Positions 22,830 to 33,201 are shown, numbered from the stretch's first letter. The stretch is 64,000 bases of DNA from Mixophyes australis (GCA_036250195.1 JAVHZZ010000003.1:90726918-90790917), one strand, 5' to 3'. The notes: a model not told the origin generated them from the letters alone. Made by a program: numbers and translations.

Positions 22830-23043
22830 TAATATTGTGTAGGTCCCACTGGTGCTGCCAAAACAGCTTTGACCCATCGAGGCATGGACTCCACAAAACC
22901 TCTGCAGTTGTTCTGTTGTATCTTGCACCAAGACGTTAACTGCAGATCCTTTAAGTCCTGTAAGTTGCGAGGTGAGGCCTCCATGGCTCAGACTTGTTTT
23001 TCCAGCACATCCTACAGATGCTTGATTGTATATAAATAAATGG

Positions 23044-23075
<32 letters not shown>

Positions 23076-23701
23076 GAGACACTGGGAATTTGGAGGCCAA
23101 GTCAATAGCTTAAACTCTTTGTCATGTTCCTGAACAATTTTTGCAGTGTGGCAGGGCACACTATCCTGCTGAATGAGGACACTGACATCAGGGAATGCAG
23201 TTGCTATGAAGTGGTGTTCTTGGAATGCAACAATGTTTAGGTAGGTGGTACGTGTCAAAGTAACATCCACATGAATGCCAGGATCCAAGGTTTTCAGCAG
23301 AAAATTGCCCAGAGAATCACACTGCCGCCGCCAGCTTGCCTTCCATAGGGCATACTGGTGCCATCTCTTCCCCGGGTAAACATCGCTCACCCACCGGGCC
23401 ATCCAATTGATATAGAAGAAAACATGATTCATCAGACCAGACCACCTTCTTCTATTGCTCTGCTTTTGGCAGTGGAAAGGAGTCAGCATGGGTACTTTGA
23501 CCGGTCTGTGGCTATGCATCCCCATACATAGCAAGTTGCAATGTATTGTGTGTTCTGACACCTTTGTATCATAGTCACCATTAACTTTTTCAGCAATTTG
23601 TCCCACAGCTCTTCTGTGGGATTGGACCAGACAGGATAGTCTTCACTCCCAAAGCAACAATGAGCCTTGGGCGCCCATACCTCTGCCTTTGGTTCAAACA
23701 C
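22830..23701 (-). pseudogene. Tc1-like transposase pseudogene with LINE-tail insertion
   Basis: The helix-turn-helix/linker region reads GQIAEKVNGDYDTKVSEHTI. The second catalytic region reads VLIQQDSVPCHTAK (family pattern QQDNAPCH; the D is kept). The third region starts WPPNSQCLN, where WPPQSPDLNPIE is expected. At that point a short insertion ending in (ATG)n adds a run of 11 histidines and shifts the frame, so the C-terminus is read out of frame. The first catalytic D block is not recognisable. Non-functional. Confidence 0.85.
23024..23076 (+). mobile_element. ~50-bp LINE/SINE tail inserted in Tc1 transposase
   Basis: TATATAAATAAATGGTGATG followed by more (ATG)n. This is the same tail as the L2-like copy at 53185-53215 (CTATATAAATAAATGTTGATG). 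GATTG occurs at both borders and may be a short target duplication. It looks like an extreme 5' truncation. Confidence 0.65.
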
Positions 23702-24228
23702 ATCAACTTCAAGAACTGACTGTTTACTTGCTACTTAATATATACCACTCATTAACAGGTGTCATTGTAACAAAATAATCAATGTATCACTTTACTTGTC
23801 AGTGGTTTTAATGTTGTGGCTGATTGCTGCTGGTCAAAATTCTTTATATTACAGCATGCCCCCAAAGCCCCAAATTAATGCCCCAAATTAATGCCCCAAA
23901 GCACACAGCAAAAATCACAGTGGAGTGACTTAAACACAAAAAAAATCAATGTCCTGGAGTGGCCCAGTCAATGCCTGAGTCCCATGCAGAGGCTGTCAAA
24001 TAATGTGAAAACTGCTGTTCATCAACAGTCCTCATCCAATCTGATGAAGCAATATTACAAAGAAAAATTGTTGCAATATCCAGATGTCCAAAGCGGTAAA
24101 TAGATTGGCAGCTATAATTACATCTAAAGGTACAAGAAAGGTACAGCTAAAGGTACTTCAACAGAGTATTGAAGCAAGGAGAGGGCATTCTTATTAAATC
24201 AATCATTTTCTGTTTTGTTTTTTTAGAG

Positions 24229-24602
24229 ATGTTCACTGACCCGCGTATTTTGGTTTTGGTTTTGGATCTGGACCGCCCTTGTGTATTTTGGTTTTAGATA
24301 CCTATTTTTTTCTAAAAATCCCTATTTTTGTTGCTAAAATCACATAATTTAGCTTTTTTTCCCCCTACATTATTATTAACCTCAATAACACTAATTTCAA
24401 GTCATTTGCAGTCAATTATGACCACCTCATAGGTCACAATATTATTTTCATACACTTTCAAACAAAGTCTGTAGCGACCTGGCAGGATGCTAAGCGACAG
24501 AGCAATGACACAAACGCACGGCACTTCACATAGCACATCTAGGAAACATTTCCACACAGCAGTGGCAGAAAAGAAAAGTGGTGCAGAATGGAATTGTCCT
24601 TG
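24229..24602 (+). mobile_element. hAT fragment (terminus AGAGATGTTCACTGACCC)
   Basis: Starts TTAGAGATGTTCACTGACCC followed by repeated TTTTGGTTTTGG, a recognised hAT/ZBED-type terminus. A leader with CAGTGGCAGAAAAGAAAAGT and GAATGGAATTGTCCTTGG follows. It runs directly into 18S rRNA-like sequence at about 24603. No transposase can be linked to this end. Confidence 0.7.
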
Positions 24603-24623
24603 GATCATGAAATCAGTTATAGT
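24603..24623 (+). rRNA. 18S rRNA gene fragment, left piece
   Basis: CATGAAATCAGTTATAGT corresponds to the conserved 18S segment CATTAAATCAGTTATGGT. The fragment continues after the hAT insertion at 28873. The last 8 bases GTTATAGT are the target duplication. Not a functional rRNA gene. Confidence 0.75.
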
Positions 24624-24641
24624 CAGTGCTTTTTTTCCCAT

Positions 24642-24661
24642 AGAACGCTGGGAACAGCGTT
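24642..24661. promoter_or_regulatory. Subterminal hairpin of the hAT
   Basis: An 8-bp perfect stem with a GGAA loop, 18 bp from the left end. Subterminal hairpins are often part of transposase binding regions; that role is inferred here. Confidence 0.55.
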
Positions 24662-24789
24662 CCGGGACCTTTTTTTTTTTATTAGCGGCGGCTTCTCCGC
24701 CGGCCTTTAACAATAAAAAACAAAACAAAAAAAAATAATTCCATCTCTCCGGCGCGGCTGCGCCCTCCTCCCTTCTCTATTTGCTATGA

Positions 24790-24936
24790 CTGTCGGGCGT
24801 GACATCATCATGCACGTCGCGCCCGCCATTCATTCACGGAGGTGTGAGCTGAGGAGCATATTCAACCTAAGAAGAGGAGCGCCGCGCCAGAAAAGAAAAG
24901 TGAAAAGAAGTGAAGAGGAGAAAGGAGGCAATAGAG
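24790..24936 (+). promoter_or_regulatory. Promoter-like segment and 5' non-coding exon of the hAT
   Basis: A GC-rich block with GGGCGTGACATCATCA (a one-base variant of the CRE-type TGACGTCA seen in sister elements) and GTCGCGCCCGCCATTCATTC. It is followed by a purine-rich exon ending AGAG|GTAAGT, with the donor GT at 24937. The equivalent layout occurs at 8342-8460 (minus) and 61110-61199. Confidence 0.55.
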
Positions 24937-25029
24937 GTAAGTTAAAGGAAAAATGGGGCTCCGTTTAAAAGAAAGTGGACAATAAAATAAATGGTGAAGA
25001 AAATAATTAAAAAGGCCAGCATGAGGGTG

Positions 25030-25912
25030 GGGTATAAAAATTAGTAGGGCCCGGGGCACAGCATAAAAACTCAAGGGGGACCAAAAATTTAGTAGGGGCA
25101 CTGGCACTGGCACAGGATGAACACTGAAGGGGGACATAAAAATTATTAGGGGCACTGGCACAGGATGAACACTGAAGGGGGACATAAAAATTATTAGGGG
25201 CACTGGCACTGGCACAGGATTAACACTGAAGGGGGACATAAAAATTATTAGGGGCACTGGCACAGGATGAAACGTGCAGGGGGACATAAAAATTATTAGG
25301 AGCACTGGCACTGGCACAGGATGAACACTGAAGGGGGACATAAAAATTATTAGGGGCACTGGCACAGGATGAACACTGAAGGGGGACATAAAAATTATTA
25401 GGGGCACTGGCACTGGCACAGGATTAACACTGAAGGGGGACATAAAAATTATTAGGGGCACTGGCACAGGATGAAACGTGCAGGGGGACATAAAAATTAT
25501 TAGGAGCACTGGCACTGGCACAGGATGAACACTGAAGGGGGACATAAAAATTATTAGGGGCACTGGCACAGGATGAAACGTGCAGGGGGACATTAAAATT
25601 ATTAGGGGCACTGGCACTGGCACAGGATGAACACTGAAGGGGGACATAAAAATTATTAGGGGTACTGGCACAGGATGAAACATGCAGGGGGACATAAAAA
25701 TTATTAGGGGCACTGGCACAGGATGAACACTGAAGGGGGACATAAAAATTATTAGGGGCACTGGCACAGGATGAAACGTGCAGGGGGACATAAAAATTAT
25801 TAGGGACACTGGCACTGGCACAGGATGAACACTGAAGGGGGACATAAAAATGATTAGGGGCACTGGCACTGGCACAGGATGAACACTGAAGGGGGACATA
25901 AAAATTATTATT
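25030..25912. repeat. Minisatellite in the hAT first intron
   Basis: About 18 units built of GGGGGACATAAAAATTATTA and GGGGCACTGGCACAGGATGA, with units of about 43-51 bp (some carry GGCACTGGCACTGG, others one fewer CACTGG). Alternating unit types (AACACTGAAG against AAACGTGCAG) form a higher-order pattern. A 356-codon open frame on the minus strand is caused by the repeat. It lies between the splice donor at 24937 and the acceptor at 26568. Confidence 0.96.
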
Positions 25913-26595
25913 AGTGTGTATGTGGGGCACACTTTGTATTTAATACATGTGTGGAACAGGTTCTATATATAAAGGGCTAAAGTGACATCAATGGCTTCCA
26001 GTATTCTGTTGTCCGGTTTTTATTGTGTAAAATTGTTTGTATCATATTGTTCTGGTATCTGCTTGGTCTATATATGCTATATGACCATCATATAATTCTT
26101 AGCCATATACTCTGATATATGATCAAAACATGACTGTGCCAGCTATAATAGTATATGCCTTAAGATTTATTTATTATTTTCTGATGTTTGGCTGGCTCAC
26201 CGTCATCTAATAGTCAGCTGGTTTGTATCTAGTCTAAGGTCCCCAAGCCAAACCATCCGCTATCAAGCAGAGAGAGGTGCAAAGTAAGATCTTAATTTCC
26301 TTACTGAGCACTATGTAATGTGCCACATTATTTAGTGATACAAACTTGTAACAGCTATACTGTATGTATGCCACTGCTCAGCTTGTGGCGCTGCTAATGT
26401 TGTCATTGGTCGTGTGGTCGAGTGCTCACTGCGGGCGGCGAACCTTATGTTTCTTTACACTACTGACTTGTGTAGGGGTGTGTACAGTTAATGAGTACTT
26501 ATAAAAGGTAAATAATTTTTTATTAGTAAAAAACGTTGCTGATTAGAATTTTTTTTATTTATTTTTAGTGTACACGTGTGACCCCAAATTGAAAA

Positions 26596-28749
26596 ATGAA
26601 AAAAATTACTAATTACTTCTCAAACACGGGTCCTGCTAATAAAAAGGCCCGAATATTACCAGACACAACCACAGAACATACGCAAATAACGACACATGTT
26701 GATATTTGTGAATCTGATCTTGAGAAGCAAAGCCAAAGTACAAATGACTGGCCGGACTTCTGGACCTCTGATCAAAAAAAAGATTTTTGCTTGAAAAATG
26801 AATGGCTCTGTTTTGCCAAAATGAAACTTGGCTGTACGCCTTGTAGAAAAGTTGGAACTCTTGGAGTTGAAACGCAAATGGGAATGAAGCTTTCCAGAGA
26901 ATGGTCCAACAATGAGATAACCTATTGTGGCAAAGATAGGAAGCAACAGTTGAGTTCACTTAGAAAAAAAAAATTTGATCATAGAGAATCTGCTGCACAT
27001 AAAGCAGCATTAAAAATACTTGACAAAAGTGAAAAAAATGACTATTGAGAATGTTTTTTTAACATCATTATCTCAGCAAAAAATAATAACGGCAAAAATC
27101 TTTAGAACTGCATATAAAGTAGCAAAGGAAAATCAATCATTCCATAATTTTGAGAATGAAATTGATCTGCAACAACTGAACTGAGTTGAAATGGGTCGTA
27201 TTCTTCATTCTACAAATGCGTGTATTAACATTGTTAATCATACAAGTGAAGAAATGAGGAAAACTGTGGCTAAAGAAATTGTTCAATCCAATAATAAAAT
27301 TTCATTGATAATTGATGAATCAACCACAATAAGCAAAAAAACTACCCTCATAGTATATGTTCAATGCTGTATCAAACGTGTTGGAATGAATTCTCCGATA
27401 AATTTGTTTTTGGACTTGGTAGAACTTGAAAAAGTAACAGCAGAAGGAGTATTTGATTCCTTACTCAAATGTCTTCACTCTTACGGGATGACAGAAGATT
27501 ATTTAAAAAAATATTTGGTTTCCCTGGCGTGCGACGGCGCTGCTGTGATGTTAGGGTGTAAAAGTGGAGTGAAAAAATTGATGTCAGAACGTTTTCCTTC
27601 TATTATAGTTTGGCATTCTAGTAATCACAGACTAGAATTATCAGTAGGTGATGCTGTCAAGGAAACTTCAGGAATAAATAGATTCAAATCATTTATTGAT
27701 AAACTTTATGTCTTATACCATGCTTCACCAAAGAATAGTAGAGAATTACATTTATGTGCAGAATTACTTGGGGCTGAGCTGCTGAAAATTGGAAGAATTT
27801 TAAGTACTCGATGGGTGTCATCTAGTTTGCGTACAGTTTTGGCTGTGTGGAATAATTTTGAATCCCTTGTATATCATTTTGAAGAAGCAATACATGATCC
27901 TACAAGAGATAAAAATGATAAATGCACTTATAATGGCTTGAAAAGAAAAATCACATCTACAGAATTTCTATTGGACCTAGGATTGATGTGTGACGCTCTC
28001 CAAGAATTATCAGAATTAAGTTTGGAGCTACAGGACCGCAACATTGACCTATACAAGGCAAATAATAAAATAAAAATACTGGTACAAGTTTTTGAAGAAA
28101 GAAGACAGAACTTTGAGCCCTATTATAAATGTGCTGTTGATGCTGTACGTGATCTTCGCTTTTGTGGAGTTTTACTTCACGAAAAAGATTCAAGAAAGGA
28201 TCCTCCCATTGACCCAAATACATTTTATGCAAAATTGAAAGAGTCAATTGAAAAAAGATTGCTTGATGGCAAAGACGCTGAGTTGGCGTATTGGTCTCGA
28301 GTACTTGATCAAAAACATTGGCCTGAAGATGTTAATACTCAACTGACATTTGGAGAAGTAGAAATTAGAAACTTGTCACTCAGACTGCAACTAAATGAAA
28401 GAGAAATGATTCGTGGATTCCGTGAATACATTCTCGAAAAGACATATCCAGAAAAACTGTTGCATTTGATACGGACTCTGAATACCATTCCCACTTCTGA
28501 ATGTGAACGCGGGTTTTCGCAGATGAATATAATTGCCACCCCAACAAAGCTTCGTTGAAGACTAAGACAATATCAGCACTTTCATTCATCAAACTTGTCG
28601 GACCACCTCTGAAACTTTTCAATCCTTCAAAGTATGTTGATCTGTGGTTACTCAGAGGACGACATTCAGCCATAGATACTAACAGCAAGGAAAGGAGTCG
28701 AGAAGATTTGTCGGACGAGAATTGGACAAAACTTTGGAATTTACTATGA
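26596..28749 (+). pseudogene. hAT transposase (KIAA1586-like), two frameshifts and one stop
   Basis: A DDE transposase that would cut and rejoin element ends in the nucleus. Part 1 (26596-27048) has a TTF/BED-like zinc finger: C80-x2-C83 ... H129-x5-H135. A one-base slip in an A7 run at 27031-27038 moves the frame. An in-frame TGA lies at 27182, then 455 codons are open (27191-28558). Residues below count from Met 27191. The RNase H core has D42 (LIIDEST) and D114 (ACDGAA), then a hAT-type TRW at 206-208. The hATC end has SECERGFSQMN with the expected catalytic Glu at 439. After a second frameshift near 28555, the C-terminus (KLVGPPLKLFNPSKYV...LLRGRHSA) ends at 28749. The upstream acceptor TTATTTTTAG|TG (26568) supports the ATG at 26596. 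It resembles the domesticated vertebrate gene family around KIAA1586, but nothing suggests domestication here. Confidence 0.93.
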
Positions 28750-28872
28750 AATACATTTGCCTGAAATACAATACATTAAAGGTATGTTTAGACATTAATA
28801 TATCATTTTTTTTTTCTAAAATATTAACAAGATGTGAGTTCCACAACCTTTTTTTTTACAAAAAAAGCACTG

Positions 28873-29005
28873 GTTATAGTTCATGTCATCGCTCCACCCG
28901 TTCCTTGGATAACTGTGGTAATTCTATGGCTAATACATGGTGACGAGTGCTGACATCCCCCCAGGATGCATGCTTTTATCAGACCCAGACCAATCCAGGG
29001 TGGCA
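28873..29005 (+). rRNA. 18S rRNA gene fragment, right piece (pseudogene)
   Basis: Contains CTTGGATAACTGTGGTAATTCTA, shown here as CTTGGATAACTGTGGTAATT, then GGCTAATACATG, GACGAGTGCTGAC and TTTATCAGACC, in the order of the 5' domain of vertebrate 18S rRNA. With 24603-24623 it spans roughly 145 nt. By eye it differs from the vertebrate 18S I remember at perhaps 15-20% of sites, so it is old. It is joined to hAT sequence on its left side (24602). Confidence 0.88.
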
Positions 29006-29197
29006 GACAATGCACTAAAAAGAGCCATTGTTATTCACAGCAAAAAACAAATTCATCACTGAGCTTCGAATCAGCCCCAATTACCCAAAAATTATAATAT
29101 ATTTAGGCATATTTGACGTAAAGTGCAGATTGCAAACACTTTGTGCAATACTGATGAAATAGCAGCAAAGTGGAAGGTAATACATATGCACATCTAT

Positions 29198-30582
29198 TTA
29201 GACTCCCATGCTTACATTACTTCTGTAAACAATGTTGTTCTTTGTTAATAAAACTGTTGTCTTCATAATGTTCCAAAAAATTCTAAATAATCCTCCACCA
29301 TTCTTTGGATGTTGATAGTTGATAGTAGGATCAGGGGGAGTTACAGCACTAATTCTGGTCAATTCTTTTACAGTAGACAAGACCAGGGGGTAAATGTACC
29401 AAAGTGAGAGTTTGCCAGCGTGTTAAAATCGCGGTAAGTCGCGGGTGCTTACCCGCGAGTTTAGTAAAAAAAAACAGAAATGTATCAAGCTTCGATTTTG
29501 ACACTGATGTTGAAAATCGCTGGTCATCTCTAGCGATTTTGTGCGATGTAAACACTCCCGAGATTAGCTAACTCTCCTGTGTTTGGCAAACTCTCCTGTG
29601 TTGTAGCAGTGAGTTGTAAACACATCACTGTTACACTGACCTGTCATACAGCTACCGGAGCTCCGGCAGCTGTCAAAATGTAAAAGAATAGATAAAAGTG
29701 AAAAAAAAACAAAAACGTGAGATCCCCCCGCTATTCATGCTTAACCCTAGTGCTGCCTAACTAGTGCTGGTCCCGTGAAAATCGGGGAAACATTTTGCGT
29801 GTGGTCCCCCCGATTTTCACTTTACCAGCACTAGGCAAACCAGCCACGGTTGGCGGCACTATAGCAGTGGGACACGCGTCAGGGGTCCCCCTGCCATAAT
29901 GACTAACCAACCCTAAACTGTTCAGCACTGGGTTGGATTCCCTAGAGAGTGGGGTCCGCCGAAAAAACCGAGCAGGCCCCCCCCCCCTAGAAAAAAGCAG
30001 CCCAGTGCTGATAGCACTAGGGCTCTTCCTACTACCCCTGGGCTGTGGGTAGTAAGGTAATATTGGCGCAAAAGAGTTCAAATAATAAACAGATGCCATT
30101 TTGTTTTGTGGAACTACAAGTCATTTCTGATTCTGAACATACAGTTTCCTCTAATGCCTTACTGTTTTCTTCCAGCTCGGATATTACATGTAAAAGTATT
30201 TGGACACCACTTTTGTAGTCAGAATGACAAGATCTTGCTTGGTCATGACTGACCTTAGAAGAAGAGTCCTCAGTGACAGTTGCAGAACTAGCACGCATAG
30301 AGAAAGGCGAAGGCCTCATTCTTTCCTTGCCACTGCGTGTGTAAAATGGCATATTGGCAAATGTATTTTTTTCTCCAGATAACTTTGCCTGGATTACAGG
30401 TCTTTTTTTCTTGACCAAGGTAAAGGGTGTTTATTTACATTTTTGTTTCCCTGATTTAAAAACAATATGTACTTTAACATAGGCTTTAGCAGATGAAGTA
30501 GAGGGATTACTATTATCATGACTGGTGCCAGCAGCTGCTTGGTGCTCCTGGTCTTTTCTGTACTGCTGTGAAACCATTTTGA
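29198..30582 (-). pseudogene. hAT transposase remnant, copy B
   Basis: 30100-30400 encodes RMRPSPFSMRASSATVTEDS and ELEENSKALEETVCSESEM, clear partners of the copy A N-terminal segment. 29198-29390 carries KELTRISAVTPPDPTINYQ, the partner of RDTSAVTSPNPAINIQ in copy A. All core domains are absent. Because copy B lacks the MITE present in copy A, it supplies the empty-site sequence. Confidence 0.75.
29745..30055 (+). repeat. ~300-bp repeat monomer (CTAGTGCTGGTC family)
   Basis: Carries CTAGTGCTGGTC, CCCCGATTTTC, CAGGGGTCCCCCTGCCAT and CACTAGGGCTCTTCCTAC. The same order recurs in two tandem units at 56180-56660. It sits in the deletion gap of hAT copy B. Origin unknown; it could be a dispersed satellite monomer. 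Confidence 0.8.
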
Positions 30583-30599
30583 TAGCACAGAACAATGTG

Positions 30600-31150
30600 A
30601 TTGCAGATTTAGAAGACCAAGACTGCCAGCCCTATTATTTCTATTTCAGCAATGATCATTAGCAATGGAGCAATGGTTCTCTCCTGTTTATGTGTTACCT
30701 ATTTACCACCTTACAATGTGACTGCAGATTTAGATCAAGACTGCCAGCCCTATTATTTCTATTTCAGCAATGACAATTAGCAATGGAGCAATGTAACTCT
30801 CCTGTTTGTATGCTACCTATATACCACAGTACAATGTGACTGCAGATTTAGACCAAGACTGTCAGCCTTATTATTTCTATTTCAGTAATTACAATTAGCA
30901 ATGGAGCAATGGAGCTCTCCTGTTTGTGTGTTACCTATATAACACAGTACAATTTGACTACAGATTTAGACCAAGACTGCCAGCCCTATTATTTCTATTT
31001 CAGCAATGACAATTAGCAATGGAGCAATGGACCTCTCCTCTTTGTGTGTTACCTATATAACACAGTACTATGTGACTGCAGGTTTAGAAGGCCAAGAATG
31101 CCAGCCCTATTATTTCTATTTCAGCAATGACAATTGGAGCAATGGAGCTC
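30600..31150 (-). repeat. ~110-bp minisatellite in hAT copy B 5' leader
   Basis: About five units with AGCAATGACAATTAGCAATGG (shown split: AGCAATGACAATTAGCAAT), CCTATATAACACAGTAC and GACTGCAGATTTAGA. Homologous to 14150-14650. Confidence 0.93.
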
Positions 31151-31466
31151 TCCTGAATGTCACTGGAGACTTTGAAGAACACTGCTACCCCTCCTCTTTA
31201 TTTTCTACCTATGACGCTGCCCAACTGCACTAGAGACCGCCATGCTACCCCTTCTGTGTCCCTCTGTGAAATGACACTGGATCGCCGTGGATGGCGGTAC
31301 TTAAAGAAATCCAAAACTCGAGTGATCTGACGATGTAACAATGACCTTTTTCCTCATTTTCCATTCCGAGGGCGCGCGAAAGTACCTAGCCAGTTCAGCA
31401 CGGTACTCGGATCTGCTAAGTTCGGGTGTGTTCGGTTCTTGGGGAATCGAGTCTGAGTATCTCTAG

Positions 31467-32899
31467 TAAAATAGAAAATAAAATGTGAAAAATGACAAAG
31501 AGAATAAATATGTTTTATATCCACTGCAATGAGTTTCTGATTATCCAATATGCTAACTAGGCTGCAGCCTAGGGCGTAAAAGCTTAAATTAAGTTAAAAT
31601 ATAAGAGAATAGTTGTTCTCCTTAGTAAAAAGAAAAAAATTGTAGCAAGCTTTTAATCTTGACGTATTACCTTGGTAGATGCTGAAGACAATGAGTCATC
31701 TTTGAGTGGCACTTATGGATGAGAGGGTAGAAGAGACAAGGATGGTGACAGGCGCTGACACCTTCACCTCCTCCTTCACATCTTCACGCTCAGTTCATCC
31801 ACGCTTTCTTTCTGCTGTATCGTTTTGAATTTATTGATAACAAAATTAGTGACAAAGATTGCTATGATCCTATTAAAAATCCAAGTGAAGCTGAGTTTCA
31901 AACACACAGGAACATAAACATTGGTTGGAAGTGATGAAGGAAGGTAGATTTTAAATTAAGGCAAGTTCATTTTTATCTACTGTGTATTAGCCTGGTGTGG
32001 AAAGCCAAGGGGCGTTACAAGCATATTAGCCTAATGTGGTCTTAACCCTTAATCAGGCTCTAACTGTATCTATCCTCAATTGGTTGTTTTTAAGCTATCA
32101 GTTGGCTAATTGCCAGGTACAGACACAGGTTTTATAAAACATCATGATAGGAATTGTAGTACACCAAGGTATCCAGATAGTGTTGCATGTGAACAGTTTA
32201 AAGCAGCAAGGTGTCCCTTTAAATTATTCTTTATTGTTGGCGATTTTGCACATTTCTATTAATGCATAGACAATTATCTGATACTATCAACAGCCTAGTG
32301 TCAGATTAATTCTAAAGTCAAGAATCAATAATATAATTGTATATACTGTGTGGGAGCTTATAGCAAAATCTGATTTTTTTATTTGTGATAATAAATAATG
32401 GCAACATTGAAAACAGATTGCTACAATTAATATTTTTTATTTTTTAGATTTGTAATAGTAATGTTATCTAGTAATGTGAGGGTGGTTCTGAATGATTCAC
32501 TTCTGCTCTGCCCAGCACCAAATTCAACTGCTTCATATTCAACTTCAGTATCGCAATCCACAGTCTCTGCATATTTACCACAAAGGGAGTAGCGGCTCTT
32601 CACATCATATGCAGGTTGAAGATTACAAGTTTTTGCCTAAAATTGATGTGTGAAGAGGTGAGCTTAAGGAGCAGAGCTGGACTGACAGCTGGTTACCAGT
32701 CTGGTATTACATCTGCTGTTTCTGAACTTTTTACAGCCACTGCTTTCATCTGTCTCAACAATTTAATGGAACAGGTGACATTAACTGTCATAAGGGATGG
32801 AGGTTGTGCAAACCTTCTTTTCTAATCCAAACTAAGTTTAGGAAAGATACCAGTTTACTGATCATAATAAGAGCCATTGTCATTTACTTTACTCCTTTC
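31467..32899. other. No gene or repeat recognised
   Basis: AT-rich. A 69-codon open frame at 32616-32825 has no recognisable motif. No termini seen. Confidence 0.5.
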
Positions 32900-33201
32900 C
32901 AGGGGCGCACAGAGGATTTGTCAGGGGGGGTTTCCTCCACCCACAAAAAAACCCACAAAAACCTAGAGACCTGCCGCGCATGCGCGGCAGATCCGTTTCG
33001 GCTGCACTGTAGTATACAGCAGCCGCGGCGCTGTCAAAGAAGCGTCCGCGGCGGTGCTGTATACAATACAACCACGCCGCAGATGCTTCTTAGACAGCGC
33101 CACGGCTACTGTATACTACAGTGCCGATATGCAGGGTACTTTTTCAGCGGAGGGGGGGGTTTCCGGAGACCCAGAAACCCCCCCCCCTGCATGCGCCACT
33201 G
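32900..33201. mobile_element. hAT-like MITE (CAGGGGCGCAC type), copy 1
   Basis: Ends CAGGGGCGCACAGAGG and, inverted, CAGTGGCGCATGCAGG. Interior TGTCAAAGAAGCGTCC and TGCTGTATACAATAC is shared with 52800-53100. The flanking octamers CTCCTTTC and CTTTCTTG do not match well, so the duplication is worn. Confidence 0.8.

Larger units (their letters stand above)
22796..23829 (-). mobile_element. Tc1-type transposon, decayed
   Basis: Inverted ends share CAGCCACAACATTAAAACCA (left from 22805, right reverse-complemented from about 23822). This is a common vertebrate Tc1-like terminus. The element is about 1.03 kb. The right edge near 23829 is worn and the TA duplication is not clear on that side. One transposase remnant on the minus strand fills it. 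Confidence 0.88.
24624..28872 (+). mobile_element. Near-intact autonomous hAT transposon, 4,249 bp, perfect 8-bp TSD
   Basis: Both ends are CAGTGCTTTTTTT (13-bp exact TIR). The flanks GTTATAGT (24616-24623 and 28873-28880) are identical, so borders are certain. Just inside the left end is a perfect hairpin GAACGCTG-GGAA-CAGCGTTC (24642-24661). The interior has a GC-rich promoter-like segment, a splice donor at 24937, an 850-bp minisatellite, an acceptor at 26568 and a transposase gene. The transposase is broken only by two frameshifts and one stop, so this is the youngest-looking autonomous element in the window. It inserted into 18S-derived DNA. Confidence 0.95.
29195..31466 (-). mobile_element. 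BED-finger hAT transposon, copy B (internally deleted)
   Basis: The 5' terminus at 31466 reads inward TAGAGATACTCAGACTCG, then GAACCGAACACACCC, like copy A. The leader minisatellite is at 30600-31150 and the N-terminal coding region at about 30060-30580 (ATG near 30580). The sequence then jumps to the C-terminal region matching 9060-9170 of copy A (29200-29386), so the BED finger and catalytic core are missing. The gap is filled by unrelated repeats (29387-30060). The 3' end is not identified. Confidence 0.78.

Noticed and set aside
22990..23080. Poly-histidine protein feature in the Tc1 transposase
   Set aside because: It is the translation of a (ATG)n microsatellite from an inserted LINE tail, not a metal-binding domain.
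24862..25932. 356-codon open frame on the minus strand, the second longest in the window
   Set aside because: It is a translation of the intronic minisatellite (FMSPFSVHPVPVP repeated). Unit lengths happen to keep the frame open, and no domain is present.
26596..28749. A domesticated, host-used hAT gene
   Set aside because: It still lies between intact TIRs and a perfect TSD and has two frameshifts and a stop. This is a recent transposon copy, not an exapted gene.
28873..29005. A functional ribosomal RNA gene
   Set aside because: Only about 145 nt of the 18S 5' domain with many substitutions, and split by a transposon.
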